Assembly: GCA_050729835.1 (NCBI GenBank)
Contig: JBOHLS010000011.1
Location: 1 to 64,000 of the forward strand
Direction of reading: 5' to 3'
Source of the DNA: REEB95 sp050729835
GTDB lineage: Bacteria; Pseudomonadota; Alphaproteobacteria; ATCC43930; CGMCC-115725
DNA: 64,000 nt
Position numbers and translations under genes: made by a program. Under the pieces are notes generated by a model. The model had not been told where the DNA came from and ran no database searches. It saw only the letters and a program-made list of their open reading frames with translations. Position 1 is the stretch's first letter. The number at the start of each line of letters is the position of its first letter. Positions 34,771 to 45,130 of the stretch are shown piece by piece.

Positions 34771-34867
34771 ACCCCGGTCGCCGGCCCGTGCCGCATTTCT
34801 TGACGAGGCGGGTTAGATTTGGCAAGGTTTCCAATGCTTTAACGCGGCGGGGGGCCTGGGCTGCGCG

Positions 34868-35152
34868 ATGACCAAATCCGAACTGATTCAGCGGCTGGCT
34901 GAGCGCAACTCGCACCTCTATCAGCGCGACGTCGAACGCATCGTTTCCACCGTCTTCGACGAGATCGCCGCCGCGCTATCGCGCGGCGACCGGGTCGAAT
35001 TGCGCGGATTCGGCGCCTTTTCGGTCAAGCGGCGCGGCGCGCGGCTGGGCCGCAACCCCCGCACCGGCGAGAGCGTTCGGGTCGGGGAAAAGCACATCCC
35101 TTTCTTCAAGACCGGCAAGGAGCTGCGCGAGCGGCTCAACGAGCGGCCTTGA
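34868..35152 (+). CDS. ihfB: Integration host factor beta subunit
   Basis: The 94-residue HU/IHF-fold protein begins MTKSELIQRLAERNSHLYQR and has the beta-ribbon arm ELRGFGAFSVKRRGARLGRN followed by PRTGESVRVGEKHIPFFK. It dimerises with IhfA, bends DNA sharply, and assists sigma-54 promoters (rpoN is in this window), replication and recombination. The conserved Pro of the ribbon lies in RNPRTGE. It follows rpsA. Confidence 0.95.
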   Translation: MTKSELIQRLAERNSHLYQRDVERIVSTVFDEIAAALSRGDRVELRGFGAFSVKRRGARLGRNPRTGESVRVGEKHIPFFKTGKELRERLNERP

Positions 35153-35204
35153 TCGGCCGCGCCGCGTATTAGCGGGGCGGCTGCAAGCGCGGCCGATACC
35201 AAGC

Positions 35205-35528
35205 ATGAAACTGTTTCATTGGCTGGTGACGGCGCCGCTGGCGCTGGTTCTGGTGGTCTTCGCGGTGTCGAACCGGGCCCGCGTCAGCGTCACGCTGTGG
35301 CCGTTTCCGTTCGAGATTGAGACGTGGCTTTTCCTTGTGATCCTCCTGTCGCTCCTGGTGGGATTGCTGGTCGGCATCCTGCTCGCCTGGTTTACGGGCG
35401 GCGCGCCGCGGCGCGAATCTCGCGCCCGCGCCAAGCGCATCGCCGCGCTCGAACGCGAGATCGAAGGCCTGCGCGCGACCCGGCCAGCGACCTCGCCACC
35501 GCGGTCGTTGCCGGGAGCGGACCACTAG
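35205..35528 (+). CDS. LapA-domain membrane protein (DUF1049)
   Basis: The 107-residue protein has two N-terminal membrane helices (about 7-24, VTAPLALVLVVFAVSN, and 42-64, FLVILLSLLVGLLVGILLAW) joined by a short loop (RARVSVTLWPFPFEIET). A basic coiled-coil-like tail follows (SRARAKRIAALEREIEGLRA). This matches the LapA domain of proteins that, in E. coli, act with LapB in controlling LPS synthesis through LpxC. Whether it does so here is not shown. It lies between ihfB and pyrF on the same strand. Confidence 0.85.
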   Translation: MKLFHWLVTAPLALVLVVFAVSNRARVSVTLWPFPFEIETWLFLVILLSLLVGLLVGILLAWFTGGAPRRESRARAKRIAALEREIEGLRATRPATSPPRSLPGADH

Positions 35529-35601
35529 ACTCCACGCGACGCGACCGAGGCGGAGAATAGGCTCGCGCTCCGCGGCGTGAATCCCGTATATCCAGCCTGC
35601 C

Positions 35602-36312
35602 ATGAGCGAAAAACCCGCCAACCCCATCCTGTGCGCCATCGACTTGGCCGATCCGGCCAAGGCCAAGACGCTCGTGCGCGAGCTTAAGGACGCGGTCGGC
35701 GGCATCAAGCTCGGCCTCGAATTCTTCACCGCCAACGGGCCGCGCGCCGTGCGCGACGTCGCCCAGGGCCTGCCGCTGTTCCTCGACCTCAAGCTGCACG
35801 ACATTCCCAACACGGTTTCGGGCGCGGTGAAGGCGGCGGCGGCGCTCGAGCCGGCGTTCCTCACCGTCCATTGCGCCGGCGGCCGCGCCATGATGCAGGC
35901 GGCGACCGAGGCAGCCAAACAGGTGGTGCGCAAGACGCGCATGAGGCTTCTGGGCGTGACCGTGCTAACCAGCCTCGACGAGCGCGATCTCGAGGCGGTC
36001 GGCCAGAAAGGCCCGGCTGGCGAGCAGGTCAAGCGCCTGGCGCTCCTTGCCAAGGACAGCGGCCTCGACGGCATCGTCTGCTCGCCGCACGAAGTCGCCG
36101 AGCTGCGCCAGGTCGTCGGCGCCGATTTCCTGCTGGTGGTGCCCGGCATCCGCGTCGGATCGCTCGGTCACGGCGATCAGAAGCGCGTCATGGGACCGCG
36201 CGACGCGGTGCTGGCCGGCGCCGATTATCTCGTTATCGGCCGGCCGATCACCGGCTCGCCGAGCCCGCCGGCGGCGGCGCGCGCCATGCTGGCGGAAATC
36301 CGCAAGCCGTGA
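35602..36312 (+). CDS. pyrF: Orotidine-5'-phosphate decarboxylase
   Basis: The 236-residue TIM barrel decarboxylates OMP to UMP. It shows LCAIDLADPAKAKTL, the catalytic LFLDLKLHDIPNTVSGAVKA (Lys and Asp residues), TVHCAGG and the phosphate-binding PGIRVGSLGHGDQKRVMGP followed by DYLVIGRPIT. The stop overlaps the trpF start by 4 bases (GTGA), coupling pyrimidine and tryptophan genes. Confidence 0.96.
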   Translation: MSEKPANPILCAIDLADPAKAKTLVRELKDAVGGIKLGLEFFTANGPRAVRDVAQGLPLFLDLKLHDIPNTVSGAVKAAAALEPAFLTVHCAGGRAMMQAATEAAKQVVRKTRMRLLGVTVLTSLDERDLEAVGQKGPAGEQVKRLALLAKDSGLDGIVCSPHEVAELRQVVGADFLLVVPGIRVGSLGHGDQKRVMGPRDAVLAGADYLVIGRPITGSPSPPAAARAMLAEIRKP

Positions 36313-36950
36313 GCGTCGCCGCCAAGATCTGCGGCCTGTCGACGCCCGACACGGTCGCCGCCGCGATCGCCGGCGGCGCGCGCTTCGTCGGCTTCGTGTT
36401 TTTCCCGCCGAGCCCGCGCAACCTGTCGCCGGCCCAGGCGGGACCCTTGATCCGCACCGTGCCCGCCGGCGTGACACGGGTCGGCGTTTTCGTCGATCCC
36501 GACGACGATCTTTTGAAGCATGTGCTGGCGGCGGCACCGCTCGACCTGATCCAGCTGCATGGCGAGGAGACGCCGGCGCGCGTCGCCCAGATCAAGCAAC
36601 GCTTCGGCCGGAAGACGATGAAAGCGATCAAGATTGCGAGCGAGAGCGATCTCGCCGCCGCGCCGCGCTATACCGGCGTCGTCGACTGGCTGATGTTCGA
36701 CGCGCGACCGCCGAAAGAGGCGACGCGGCCGGGCGGCAACGCCCTCGCCTTCGATTGGGAATTGCTGCGCGCTCGGCAATGGCCGCTGCCCTGGATTCTG
36801 TCGGGCGGACTGACGCCGGATAACGTGGCCGACGCGGTGCGTGTTTCGCGCGCTGCCGCGGTCGACGTTTCCTCCGGCGTCGAGTATGCGCCGGGCGTCA
36901 AGGACGTCGCTAAAATTCGCGCCTTCCTGGCGGCGGTCAGCGCCCTCTGA
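36309..36950 (+). CDS. trpF: Phosphoribosylanthranilate isomerase
   Basis: The 213-residue TIM-barrel enzyme catalyses the third step after anthranilate. It shows KICGLSTPDTVAAAIAGGA (catalytic Cys), RFVGFVFFPPSPRNLSPAQA, DLIQLHGEETPARV and the phosphate-binding end PWILSGGLTPDNVADAVRV, followed by VDVSSGVEYAPGVKD (catalytic Asp). The GTG start at 36309 overlaps pyrF. trpB follows after 81 bases. Confidence 0.96.
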   Translation: MSVAAKICGLSTPDTVAAAIAGGARFVGFVFFPPSPRNLSPAQAGPLIRTVPAGVTRVGVFVDPDDDLLKHVLAAAPLDLIQLHGEETPARVAQIKQRFGRKTMKAIKIASESDLAAAPRYTGVVDWLMFDARPPKEATRPGGNALAFDWELLRARQWPLPWILSGGLTPDNVADAVRVSRAAAVDVSSGVEYAPGVKDVAKIRAFLAAVSAL

Positions 36951-37031
36951 GGCGCGAATTGAGCCTTTGAGCCTCAAGGGTTTAGGGGTAAAACTCGGGC
37001 TCCCCAGGCGGCCCCCAGGCGCATTGTCGAG

Positions 37032-38239
<1,208 letters not shown>

Positions 38240-38243
<4 letters not shown>

Positions 38244-39088
38244 GCCGCATCGCCGCGCGTTTCGCCCAGCTCCATGCCGAAGGCCGCGCCGGCCTCGTCA
38301 CCTATCTCACCTGCGGCGATCCCGACCGCGTCACCTTCGAGAAGGTCCTGGCGCGCCTGCCCAAGGCGGGCGCCGATTTGATCGAGATCGGCATGCCGTT
38401 CTCCGACCCGATGGCCGACGGGCCAGCGATCCAGGCGGCGAGCCTGCGCGCACTCAAGGCGGGCATGACCCTGACCAAGACGCTCGACGTGCTGCGCCGC
38501 TTCCGCAAGGCCGACCGCGACACGCCGGTGATCCTGATGGGCTATTACAACCCGATCTATCGCTATGGCGTGCCGCGGTTCCTAAAAGATGCCAAGGCAG
38601 CCGGCTGCGACGGGCTGATCGTCGTCGATCTGCCGCCCGAGCACGACGACGAGCTGTGCCTGGCGGCGCGCGCCATCGGCATCGATTTCGTGCGGCTGGC
38701 GACGCCGACCAGCGACGATCGGCGCCTGCCGGCCATCCTGACCAACGCCAACGGCTTTCTTTATTACGTCGCCATCGCCGGCATCACCGGCACCAAATCG
38801 GCGCGCGCCGAGGTGGTCGCCGCCGCGGTCGCGCGACTTAGGCGCCACACCGGCCTGCCGATCGCGGTCGGCTTCGGCATCCGCACGCCAGTTCAGGCAG
38901 CGGAGGTCGCGCGCGTCGCCGACGCCGCGGCGGTGGGCTCGGCGCTGGTGGAGAAACTGGCCAAGCACCTCGACAAGCGCGGCAAGGCCAAAGCGAGCCT
39001 GGCGCCGGCCGTGCTCAAGGATGTGGCGGCGCTCGCCGCCGGCGTGCGCAAGGCGCGGCCGTGCCATCCGATGCGGGCGGCGCAATGA
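38240..39088 (+). CDS. trpA: Tryptophan synthase alpha subunit
   Basis: The 282-residue TIM barrel cleaves indole-3-glycerol phosphate and passes indole to TrpB. It shows GLVTYLTCGDPD, DLIEIGMPFSDPMADGPAIQ (catalytic Glu), CDGLIVVDLPPEHDDELCLA (catalytic Asp) and VGFGIRTPVQAAEVARVADA. The start is GTG 38240 overlapping trpB, and the stop overlaps accD (ATGA). Confidence 0.97.
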
Positions 39089-39981
39089 ACTGGCTCACCA
39101 ATTTTGTCCTGCCCAAGATCCGCGCCGTCGTCGCCAAGAAGGAGGTGCCGGACAATCTCTGGCACAAATGCCCGGGCTGCGGGCAGATGCTGTTCCACCG
39201 CGAGCTCGAGGCCAATCTTCACGTCTGCGCCGCCTGCGGCCATCATTTGCGCCTGGCGCCGGACAAGCGCCTGGCGCTGCTGTTCGACGACGGCAAATAC
39301 ACCGCCATCGAACTGCCCAAGACACTCGCCGATCCGCTCAAGTTCCGCGACCGCAAGCGCTATGCCGATCGGCTCAAGGACGCGCGGGGCGCCAAGGGCA
39401 CGACGCGCGACGCCGTCGTGGTGGCGCACGGCGTGATCGGCGGCGTCGCTGCGGTGGTCTGTGTCTTCGATTTCGGCTTCATGGGCGGCTCGATGGGCAT
39501 CGCCGTCGGCGAGGCGCTGCTGGCGGCGGCGCGTCTCGCGGTGCTGCAAGAGGCGGCGCTGATCGTCATTCCGTCGTCCGGCGGCGCGCGCATGCAGGAA
39601 GGCATCCTGTCGCTGATGCAGATGCCGCGCACCACGCTGGCGGTCGAGATGGTCAAGGAGGTCGGCCGGCCCTATGTCGTGATCTTGGCCGATCCGACCA
39701 CCGGCGGCGTCTCGGCGTCGTTCGCCATGCTCGGCGACGTGACCCTGGCCGAGCCGGGGGCGGTGATCGGCTTCGCCGGCGCGCGAGTGATCGAGGAGAC
39801 CATCCGCGAGAAACTGCCCGAGGGCTTCCAGCGCGCCGAATATCTGCTCGAGCACGGCATGGTCGACGTTGTCGTGCCGCGCCGCGACCTCAAAGCGACG
39901 CTCGGCCGCATCCTCGGCCTGCTGAGCCGCAAGGGGCCGCCGGCATTGGCGGCGCCGGAGCCCGGATGGGACCGCGCCTGA
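39085..39981 (+). CDS. accD: Acetyl-CoA carboxylase carboxyltransferase beta subunit
   Basis: The 298-residue subunit transfers carboxyl from biotin to acetyl-CoA for fatty-acid synthesis. The N-terminal zinc ribbon is visible: LWHKCPGCGQMLFHRE and LHVCAACGHHLRL (four Cys). The carboxyltransferase core has DFGFMGGSMGIAVGEALLA, VIPSSGGARMQEGILSLMQM and TTGGVSASFAMLGDV. The start MNWLTNFVLPKI (39085) overlaps the trpA stop; an ATG eight codons upstream lies inside trpA. It overlaps folC by 16 bases. Confidence 0.97.
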   Translation: MNWLTNFVLPKIRAVVAKKEVPDNLWHKCPGCGQMLFHRELEANLHVCAACGHHLRLAPDKRLALLFDDGKYTAIELPKTLADPLKFRDRKRYADRLKDARGAKGTTRDAVVVAHGVIGGVAAVVCVFDFGFMGGSMGIAVGEALLAAARLAVLQEAALIVIPSSGGARMQEGILSLMQMPRTTLAVEMVKEVGRPYVVILADPTTGGVSASFAMLGDVTLAEPGAVIGFAGARVIEETIREKLPEGFQRAEYLLEHGMVDVVVPRRDLKATLGRILGLLSRKGPPALAAPEPGWDRA

Positions 39982-41261
39982 CCGGGCGCCGGGCGCCGAG
40001 CGACCGCATTCTCGAGCGCCTGCTGACGCTCCATCCCAGGCTGATCGACCTGTCGCTCGACCGCATCACGCGGCTGTTGAAGACGCTCGGCGACCCGCAG
40101 GACGAGCTGCCGCCGGCGATCCATGTCGCCGGCACCAACGGCAAGGGCTCGACCATCGCCTTCCTACGCGCCTTCCTCGAGGCGCACGGCAAGCGCGTCC
40201 ACGCTTATACCTCGCCGCATCTCGTCCGTTTCCACGAGCGCATCCGGCTCGCCGGCAAGCTTGTTCCCGAGGAGACGCTGGGCGCGCTACTGGCCGAATG
40301 CGAGCGCGCCAATGCCGGCCAGCCGATCACCTTCTTCGAGATCACCACCGCCGCCGCCTTCCTCGCCTTCGCGCGCGAGAACGCCGATTTTACGCTGATC
40401 GAGGTCGGCCTCGGCGGCCGCTTCGACGCCACCAACGTCGTCGACAGGCCGGCGGTGGCGGTGCTGACGCCGGTCTCGCTCGATCACCAGCATTTCCTCG
40501 GCGAGACCATCGCCGCCATCGCCTTCGAGAAAGCTGGCATCCTCAAGCCGGGCGTGTCGGTCGCGGTCGGGCCGCAAACGCCCGAGGCGGCGGCGGTGAT
40601 CGCCGCGCGCGCTGCCGAGCTGCGCGCGCGGCTCTTCCGCCACGGCCGCGAATGGTCGGTCGAGCAGGCGGAAGGCGGCGGCTTGATCTATCGCGGCCGC
40701 GCGACGCTCAACCTGCCGCCGCCGGGTCTTGCCGGCGTGCATCAATACGACAACGCCGGCGCAGCGCTGGCGGCGCTCGAATGCCTGCCGGGCTTTGCGC
40801 TCGATCCGGCGGCGCTGGCGCGCGGCATGGCCAAGGTCGAATGGCCGGCGCGGCTCCAGCGATTGAAGCGTGGTCCCCTGGTCAAGGCGCTGCCGAAGGA
40901 CGCCGAGCTCTGGCTCGACGGCGCGCACAACGCCGCCGGCGGCGAGGCGTTGGCGCGGTTCGTCGCCGGCTGGCGTCGGCCGACCGGCCTGGTCTTCGGC
41001 ATGCTCAAAACCCACGACGCCAAGGCCTTCCTCAAGCCGCTGGCGCCTTATATCGCGCGCCTGAGCGCGGTGGCGATTCCGGGCGAAGCCAATACGCTGA
41101 GCGCCGAGGAAAGTGCGACGGCGGCGCGCCAGCTCGGTATCGCGGCCACGCCGGCCAAGACGCTACGCGACGCCATCGCGACGGCGAGCGCGCCGGGCAA
41201 TCGCACCCTGATCTGCGGTTCGCTTTATCTGGCGGGAAGAGTCCTGGCCGCCAACGGCTAG
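39966..41261 (+). CDS. folC: Dihydrofolate/folylpolyglutamate synthase
   Basis: The 431-residue Mur-ligase-fold enzyme adds glutamate to dihydropteroate and folates. It shows IHVAGTNGKGSTIAFLRAFL (P loop), VHAYTSPHLVRFHERIRLAG, LIEVGLGGRFDATNVV, LDHQHFLGETIAAIAFEKAG, ELWLDGAHNAAGGEALARFV and LVFGMLKTHDAKAFL. ATG 39966 lies within the accD end. The convergent trxA stop is only 4 bases past this stop, leaving no room for a separate terminator. Confidence 0.96.
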   Translation: MGPRLTGRRAPSDRILERLLTLHPRLIDLSLDRITRLLKTLGDPQDELPPAIHVAGTNGKGSTIAFLRAFLEAHGKRVHAYTSPHLVRFHERIRLAGKLVPEETLGALLAECERANAGQPITFFEITTAAAFLAFARENADFTLIEVGLGGRFDATNVVDRPAVAVLTPVSLDHQHFLGETIAAIAFEKAGILKPGVSVAVGPQTPEAAAVIAARAAELRARLFRHGREWSVEQAEGGGLIYRGRATLNLPPPGLAGVHQYDNAGAALAALECLPGFALDPAALARGMAKVEWPARLQRLKRGPLVKALPKDAELWLDGAHNAAGGEALARFVAGWRRPTGLVFGMLKTHDAKAFLKPLAPYIARLSAVAIPGEANTLSAEESATAARQLGIAATPAKTLRDAIATASAPGNRTLICGSLYLAGRVLAANG

Positions 41262-41265
41262 CGGC

Positions 41266-41586
41266 CTAGAGGACCGACTGGACCCACTCGACCAGCTTGG
41301 ACTTGGGCAGCGCGCCGATCTTGGTCGCCGCCACCTGGCCGTTCTTGAACAGCATCAGCGTCGGAATGCCGTGCACGCCATACTTGCTCGGCGTCTGGGG
41401 ATTCTCGTCGATGTTGAGCTTGGCAATCGTGACCTTGCCGCCCATCTCGGCGGCGATGTCGTCGATGAACGGCGCGATCATCTTGCACGGACCGCACCAT
41501 TCGGCCCAGAAATCGACCAGTATCGGGCCCGGCGCCTTGAGCACATCGGCGTCGAACGACGCGTCGGTCACCTTGTTCGGTTTCAT
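41266..41586 (-). CDS. trxA: Thioredoxin
   Basis: The 106-residue thioredoxin reads MKPNKVTDASFDADVLKAPG with active site VDFWAEWCGPCKMIAPFIDD (WCGPC) and the cis-Pro region VHGIPTLMLFKNGQVA. It reduces cytosolic disulfides, for example in ribonucleotide reductase and PAPS reductase. AAGG precedes ATG 41586. It is the last gene of the tsaE-amgK-murU-addB-addA-trxA block. Confidence 0.97.
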   Translation of the reverse strand: MKPNKVTDASFDADVLKAPGPILVDFWAEWCGPCKMIAPFIDDIAAEMGGKVTIAKLNIDENPQTPSKYGVHGIPTLMLFKNGQVAATKIGALPKSKLVEWVQSVL

Positions 41587-41698
41587 GCTTGCCTTGCTCC
41601 ACGAGCCAACGAGGGGCGCAGCTTAGGCGAGCGCCGGAAATCGGGTCAAGCGAGGCTCCCGCGCGGCAGCCGCATGGCTCGGCCCTTGAAACCGCGAC

Positions 41699-44600
41699 TC
41701 AGGCCAGCCGCCCGGCCAGCGCCACATCACTTATCCACATCAGCTGCGGCCCCTCGGTCCACAAGAGCGCACAGCGCACTCTCTTGCCGGGATAGACGCG
41801 CGTCAACGCCGCCCGGTAGGCGGCGAGCTGGTCGAGATAGGCCGCGGGCACTTCCGATTCGGTCGGCGGCACCGGCCGCATTGTCTTGTAGTCGACAATG
41901 GCGATCTCGGAATCGGTAACGACCAGCCGGTCGATGCGGCCCGATATGGCGCGGTTGCCCACGAGACCAACAACGGGCACCTCGGCCTCGGAGCCGGGGC
42001 CGAACAGCTTTGCGAAATCGGGCGCGGCCAGGATGGCGAGCGTCTCGGCGGCGATATCCGCCTGCTCCGCCGGCGTCAGCGCCAGCACTGGCCGCGCCAG
42101 GAACCGCCGAGCCGCCGCCGCGCGTTGATCCGGCGCCAGGCGCGGGAGGCTTTGCAGCAGGCGATGGACGATCAAGCCCTTGCGGAAGATGTGGCCATCG
42201 TCCGCACCCAAGGGCGAGCGCGTCGGCGGTTCGGATCGCGTCGGGCGCGACGGCTGCAACGGCTTGGGCGGCGCCGGCTCGGGCGGCGGCGGCACGGTCA
42301 CCCAGGACGGCAGCGTGCCGGTCGACGGCGCGGCGGCGCGACGCACCGGCGGCGCCTCGCGCTTGCCGCGCTGGCGCATGACCAGCCGCAGCCCCTCGCC
42401 TTGCCAGCCATCCGCCCCGATCAGCTTGGTCGCATCGAAGGCGAAGGCCTTGCCGCCCGCCGCCTTGAGCCCGGCCTGGACGAACGGATACCAGGCGTCG
42501 TCGTGCGGCTGGCGCTGGCCAGTCCAGCCGCAAACATAGAGCCGGTCGGCGGCACGCGTCAGCGCGACATAGAGCAGCCGGCGATATTCCTCGTCGCGGC
42601 GCAGGTCGGCGAGCGCAACCGCTGCGCGCGCCGCCGGCGCATCGCCCTGGGCGAGCCATAGCGGCAAGCCGTCATCGGTCCAGACGATGCCATGCGGCCG
42701 CTCGGGCACCGCGAGGGTGTCGGGCAGGAAGACGATCGGCGCCTGCAAGCCCTTGGCGCCGTGCACGGTGATGACGCGCAGCTCGTCGCGCCCTGCCTCG
42801 TTGTTGAGATCGCGTTTGACCTCGAGCTCGCCGAGCACCAGCCAATGCAGGAAGCCTTGCAGCGACGGGCCGTGATCGCGCTCGAAGGCGAGCGCGGCAG
42901 CAAGCAACTCGTCGAGCGGATCGCTCGCCTCGGGCCCGAGCCGCCCCAGGATCTTGCGCCTTCCGCCGCGCGCGCCCAGCACCTCGGCGAACAGCTCGAA
43001 GGGTGGAACGAAATCGGCGCGCGCCAGCAGCGCGGCCAATTCCTCGGCGGCGAAGCGGAATTCGGTGTTCTCGCCGGCGCGCCGGCGCAGCGCATCCCAC
43101 AGACTGCCGGGGCGCTGCCAAGCCAGCGCGAACAGCGATTCCTCGTCGAAGCCGTAAAGCGGGCTTTTCAACACCGTCGCCAGCGCCAAATCGTCCGACG
43201 GCAGCAGCAGGAATTGCGCCAGCACCACCAAATCCTGCACCGCCAGCTGATCCGCCAGCACCATGCGGTCGACGCCCGCCACCGACACCTCGCGCTCCTT
43301 GAGCGCGCGCACCAGCGCGCCGACGAAAGGATCGCGTCGCCGCACCAGCACCAGGATGTCGCCAGCACGGATCGGCCGGCCGCTGGCTTCGAGGCGCTCG
43401 CCGTGGTCGAACCACGACTTGACGGTCGCGGCGATCGCTTCGGCCAGCCGGGCGCGCGGCAGCTTGAGCCGCGCCTGGCTCAATGGCGCGTCCCACGGCG
43501 CCGGCGGCGTACCGGCTTCCGGCCCGACCGGCGGCCACAGCTCGACCAGGCCGGCGGCGCCGAGGCGGAACGGCTCGTGGCGGATCGGCGCGCCGCCAAA
43601 GACGACGCCGACTGCCGCCCGCTGGTCGGCGAACACCGCGTCGATCGTCTGCAGCACGGCCGCGACCGAGCGGAACGACAGCTCGAGCGTCAGCGGCCGC
43701 CAACTCTGCCCGGCGGCCTCGACGCGGGCGCGGAAATGCGCCTGCATGGCGACGAAGGCGGCCGGATCGGCGCCCTGGAAGCTGAAGATCGACTGCTTCG
43801 GATCGCCGACCGCGAACACGGTGCGCAAAACGTCGCGCGCGCCTTGGCCGGCGAAGAATTCCTCGGCCAGCGCCGCGACGACGCGCCACTGGTCGGGGTT
43901 GGTGTCCTGCGCCTCGTCGATCAGGATGTGATCGATGCCGCCGTCGAGCTTGAACAGCACCCAGGGCGCGACACCGGGACGTTGCAGCAGGTCCTTCGCC
44001 TTCAGCACCAGATCGTCGAAATCGAGCAGCGCGCGCGTCGCCTTGAACGCGGCATAGGCGTCGAGCACCGCGCCGGCGAGCTGGACCAGCGCCGTCGTGG
44101 CGCCCGCGAGCCGCGCCGCATCGCGTCGCACCCGCACCGCTTCCAGGCGTTCGGCCTCGCGGACGAGCGCCTCGGCGGTGGCGGGATCGGCGTCGAGCGT
44201 CGCTTTGGTCGCCAGGCGCGCACGACGCCCGCCGTCCTGGGTGAAAAAGACGCGGCAATATTCGTCGAAGCCGTGGACGCGGGCGCGAGCGCGGTCGAGC
44301 CACTGGCTCATTGCCCGGCCCACCTTCCGGTCGGTCGGCGCGTTGCTCTTGGACAAGACGCGGGCGGCGCGCTTGAGCGCGTCGCCGGCGAACGCGTCCT
44401 CCTTGCACGCCTGGCGGACGATCGCCTCGGGCGTCTCGTCCGGCTGCAACCCAAAGCGCTCGCGCAGCCGCGCCGCGAAGGCCGCGTCGCCTGCCGCGCG
44501 CAAGCCGGCGAACCGCCCGCGTTCGCCCGACAGCTTGCCGACCAGTTCGACGAAGCCGTCCTCGCCGACGAGCTGCGTCACGGTATCGAGCGCTGTCTTG

Positions 44601-45130
44601 AGCGTCTTGGGCTTGCCGTCGCGCGCGCGATCGAGCACCTGGGCGACGGCACGTTCCATCGCTTCGGCGACGCTGCGTTCCTCCATGACCTGGAAATGCG
44701 GCGGGATGCCGGCTTCAAGCGGAAAGCGGCGCAGCAGCGACTGGCAGAAGGCGTGGATGGTCTCGATCCGCATGCCGCCGGGCGCGTCGAGCACGCGCGC
44801 GAATAGCTGGCGCGCGCGATCGAGCACGTCGGGGTCGGCATCGGCGCCGATCAGGCTCTTGAGCTCGGCGCGCAGCTTCGCGTCGGGCAGCGTCGCCCAG
44901 GCGCTCAATCGCGTGCCGATGCGGATTGCCATCTCGGCCGCCGCTGCCTTGGTGAAGGTGAGGCAGAGGATGCACGCCGGCTCGCTGCCGGCGAGCAGCA
45001 GCGCCAGTACACGGTCGGTCAGCACTTTGGTCTTGCCGGTGCCGGCCGAGGCCACGACCCAGACCGAGGCCGCCGGGTCGGCGGCCAGAAGCTGCTGTGC
45101 GTTCGGATCGGGCTTGGGCCGCGCGCTCAT
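41699..45130 (-). CDS. addA: Double-strand break repair helicase-nuclease AddA
   Basis: The 1143-residue subunit is a UvrD-like helicase with a C-terminal nuclease. It has Walker A WVVASAGTGKTKVLTDRVLA (about 24-43), LCLTFTKAAAAEMAIRIG, Walker B IDHILIDEAQDTNPDQW, FAVGDPKQSIFSFQGADP, LELSFRSVAAVLQTI, RVITVHGAKGLQAPIVFLPD and RLLYVALTRAADRLYVCGW. The nuclease motif is ISGRIDRLVVTDSEIAIVDY followed by K (D-x-D-Y-K type). With AddB it resects DNA ends to Chi-like sites for RecA. The start ATG 45130 overlaps the addB stop (ATGA). The same frame stays open upstream inside addB but is not coding there. Confidence 0.96.
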   Translation of the reverse strand: MSARPKPDPNAQQLLAADPAASVWVVASAGTGKTKVLTDRVLALLLAGSEPACILCLTFTKAAAAEMAIRIGTRLSAWATLPDAKLRAELKSLIGADADPDVLDRARQLFARVLDAPGGMRIETIHAFCQSLLRRFPLEAGIPPHFQVMEERSVAEAMERAVAQVLDRARDGKPKTLKTALDTVTQLVGEDGFVELVGKLSGERGRFAGLRAAGDAAFAARLRERFGLQPDETPEAIVRQACKEDAFAGDALKRAARVLSKSNAPTDRKVGRAMSQWLDRARARVHGFDEYCRVFFTQDGGRRARLATKATLDADPATAEALVREAERLEAVRVRRDAARLAGATTALVQLAGAVLDAYAAFKATRALLDFDDLVLKAKDLLQRPGVAPWVLFKLDGGIDHILIDEAQDTNPDQWRVVAALAEEFFAGQGARDVLRTVFAVGDPKQSIFSFQGADPAAFVAMQAHFRARVEAAGQSWRPLTLELSFRSVAAVLQTIDAVFADQRAAVGVVFGGAPIRHEPFRLGAAGLVELWPPVGPEAGTPPAPWDAPLSQARLKLPRARLAEAIAATVKSWFDHGERLEASGRPIRAGDILVLVRRRDPFVGALVRALKEREVSVAGVDRMVLADQLAVQDLVVLAQFLLLPSDDLALATVLKSPLYGFDEESLFALAWQRPGSLWDALRRRAGENTEFRFAAEELAALLARADFVPPFELFAEVLGARGGRRKILGRLGPEASDPLDELLAAALAFERDHGPSLQGFLHWLVLGELEVKRDLNNEAGRDELRVITVHGAKGLQAPIVFLPDTLAVPERPHGIVWTDDGLPLWLAQGDAPAARAAVALADLRRDEEYRRLLYVALTRAADRLYVCGWTGQRQPHDDAWYPFVQAGLKAAGGKAFAFDATKLIGADGWQGEGLRLVMRQRGKREAPPVRRAAAPSTGTLPSWVTVPPPPEPAPPKPLQPSRPTRSEPPTRSPLGADDGHIFRKGLIVHRLLQSLPRLAPDQRAAAARRFLARPVLALTPAEQADIAAETLAILAAPDFAKLFGPGSEAEVPVVGLVGNRAISGRIDRLVVTDSEIAIVDYKTMRPVPPTESEVPAAYLDQLAAYRAALTRVYPGKRVRCALLWTEGPQLMWISDVALAGRLA

